Shown piece after piece: positions 63,612 through 64,000 of a stretch of 64,000 nucleotides of DNA. The position numbers were made by a program, and so were the translations under genes. Origin of the DNA: Rutidosis leptorrhynchoides (Eukaryota; Streptophyta; Magnoliopsida; Asterales; Asteraceae); assembly GCF_046630445.1 (NCBI RefSeq), contig NC_092343.1, positions 135,277,501-135,341,500 on the forward strand, in the 5' to 3' direction. Each line of letters begins with the position of its first letter. The first letter of the stretch is position 1. Below the pieces are notes generated by a model, which searched no databases, was not told where the DNA came from, and worked only from the letters and a program-made list of their open reading frames with translations.

Positions 63612-64000
63612 CTATTTTGCGTCATCGGGAAACAAGTGTGGATACTTTTGTTTCATTTGATCCTCTCGTTCCCAAGTAAACTCGGGATTCCTTCGAGCAT
63701 TCCAACGAACCTTAACGATCGGTATGTTGCTCTGCTTGAGCCGTTTAACTTCACGATCCATGATTTCGATTGGTTCTTCGATGAATTGTAGTTTCTCGTC
63801 GACATGGATTTTTTCAAGAGGAATGGTGAGGTCTTCCTTTGCAAGACACTTCTTAAGGTTCGAGACGTGAAAGGTATTATGTACTCTGGCGAGTTGTTGC
63901 GGTAACTCGAGTCGATAAGCTACCGGTCCAATGCATTCGATGATCTTGAACGGGCCTACATATATTGGGTTCAGTTTACCCCTTTTTCCAAAACGTATCA
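63612..64000 (-). CDS. gag-pol: Element F2 gag-pol, C-terminal 129 codons (partial)
   Basis: The minus-strand frame ends at the stop 63612-63614 with [11 protein letters not shown], aligning codon for codon with the F end (45104 onward). It covers the chromodomain-like tail and part of the GPF module, with no stop in the visible part. The N-terminal bulk is outside the window, so integrity cannot be judged. Confidence 0.8.
   Translation of the reverse strand, partial: IRFGKRGKLNPIYVGPFKIIECIGPVAYRLELPQQLARVHNTFHVSNLKKCLAKEDLTIPLEKIHVDEKLQFIEEPIEIMDREVKRLKQSNIPIVKVRWNARRNPEFTWEREDQMKQKYPHLFPDDAK

Larger units (their letters stand above)
60866..64000 (-). mobile_element. Element F2: second F-family copy, truncated by window end
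   Basis: 3' LTR 60866-63564, purine tract, then the end of gag-pol on the minus strand. LTR and pol both match F, but with more differences than between F's own LTRs. Left flank TAATT (60861-60865) should be half of its TSD; the other half lies outside the window. Confidence 0.87.

Overview
The window is plant nuclear DNA: AT-rich, intron-containing receptor-like kinase exons, and LTR retrotransposons with plant-type tRNA primer sites. The LTR families (for example one beginning TGTGACGACCCGG) and the multi-kinase gene type look like those of Asteraceae. That family assignment is recognition from memory, not a search result. Well over 80% of the window is transposable-element DNA, most of it in two nested stacks whose borders can be fixed to the base from 5-bp target-site duplications (TSDs).

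Host locus: a receptor-like-kinase cluster at 1-1473 and 22771-26012. The right part holds two kinase exons that join in frame across a phase-0 intron. The first (22771-23658) has lost the DFG aspartate and looks like a pseudokinase; the second (24176-25177) keeps every catalytic motif. A 3' fragment of a third kinase follows at 25842-26012. A diverged copy of the second exon, with its upstream intron border, lies at 373-1473. Remnants of a LINE reverse transcriptase, two foldback/MITE elements (one between two TA microsatellites) and Ty1/copia fragments sit between.

Stack 1 (1975-19480): Ty3/gypsy element A (minus, TSD AATAA) split the LINE fragment. Non-autonomous LTR element B (minus, TSD CCTGC) landed in A's 3' LTR. 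LARD-like element C (plus, 3.9-kb LTRs, TSD CCCTA) landed in B's 5' LTR.

Stack 2 (26927-64000): Ty1/copia element E (plus, 3' end outside the window) was split in gag by Ty3/gypsy element D (plus, 29186-60208, TSD CTGTT, non-canonical TA...CA ends). D was hit by non-autonomous Tat/Athila-type element G (minus, 32600-40641, TSD GCTTG) and by chromovirus F (minus, 42329-53272, TSD ACTGA). A second F-family copy, F2, entered E at 60866 and runs off the window.

F and G are the youngest. Their LTR pairs have equal lengths (2728/2728 and 1872/1872) with one and two differences seen by eye. F carries an uninterrupted 1472-codon gag-pol with all catalytic residues, so it is the one apparently autonomous element. 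D has a closely related gag-pol with 12 in-frame stops. The most unusual features are the pseudokinase-kinase tandem gene, matched short palindromes in the LTR and leader of three unrelated elements (B, E, G), and an extra acidic/Ser-rich ORF before gag in three elements (C, D, F).
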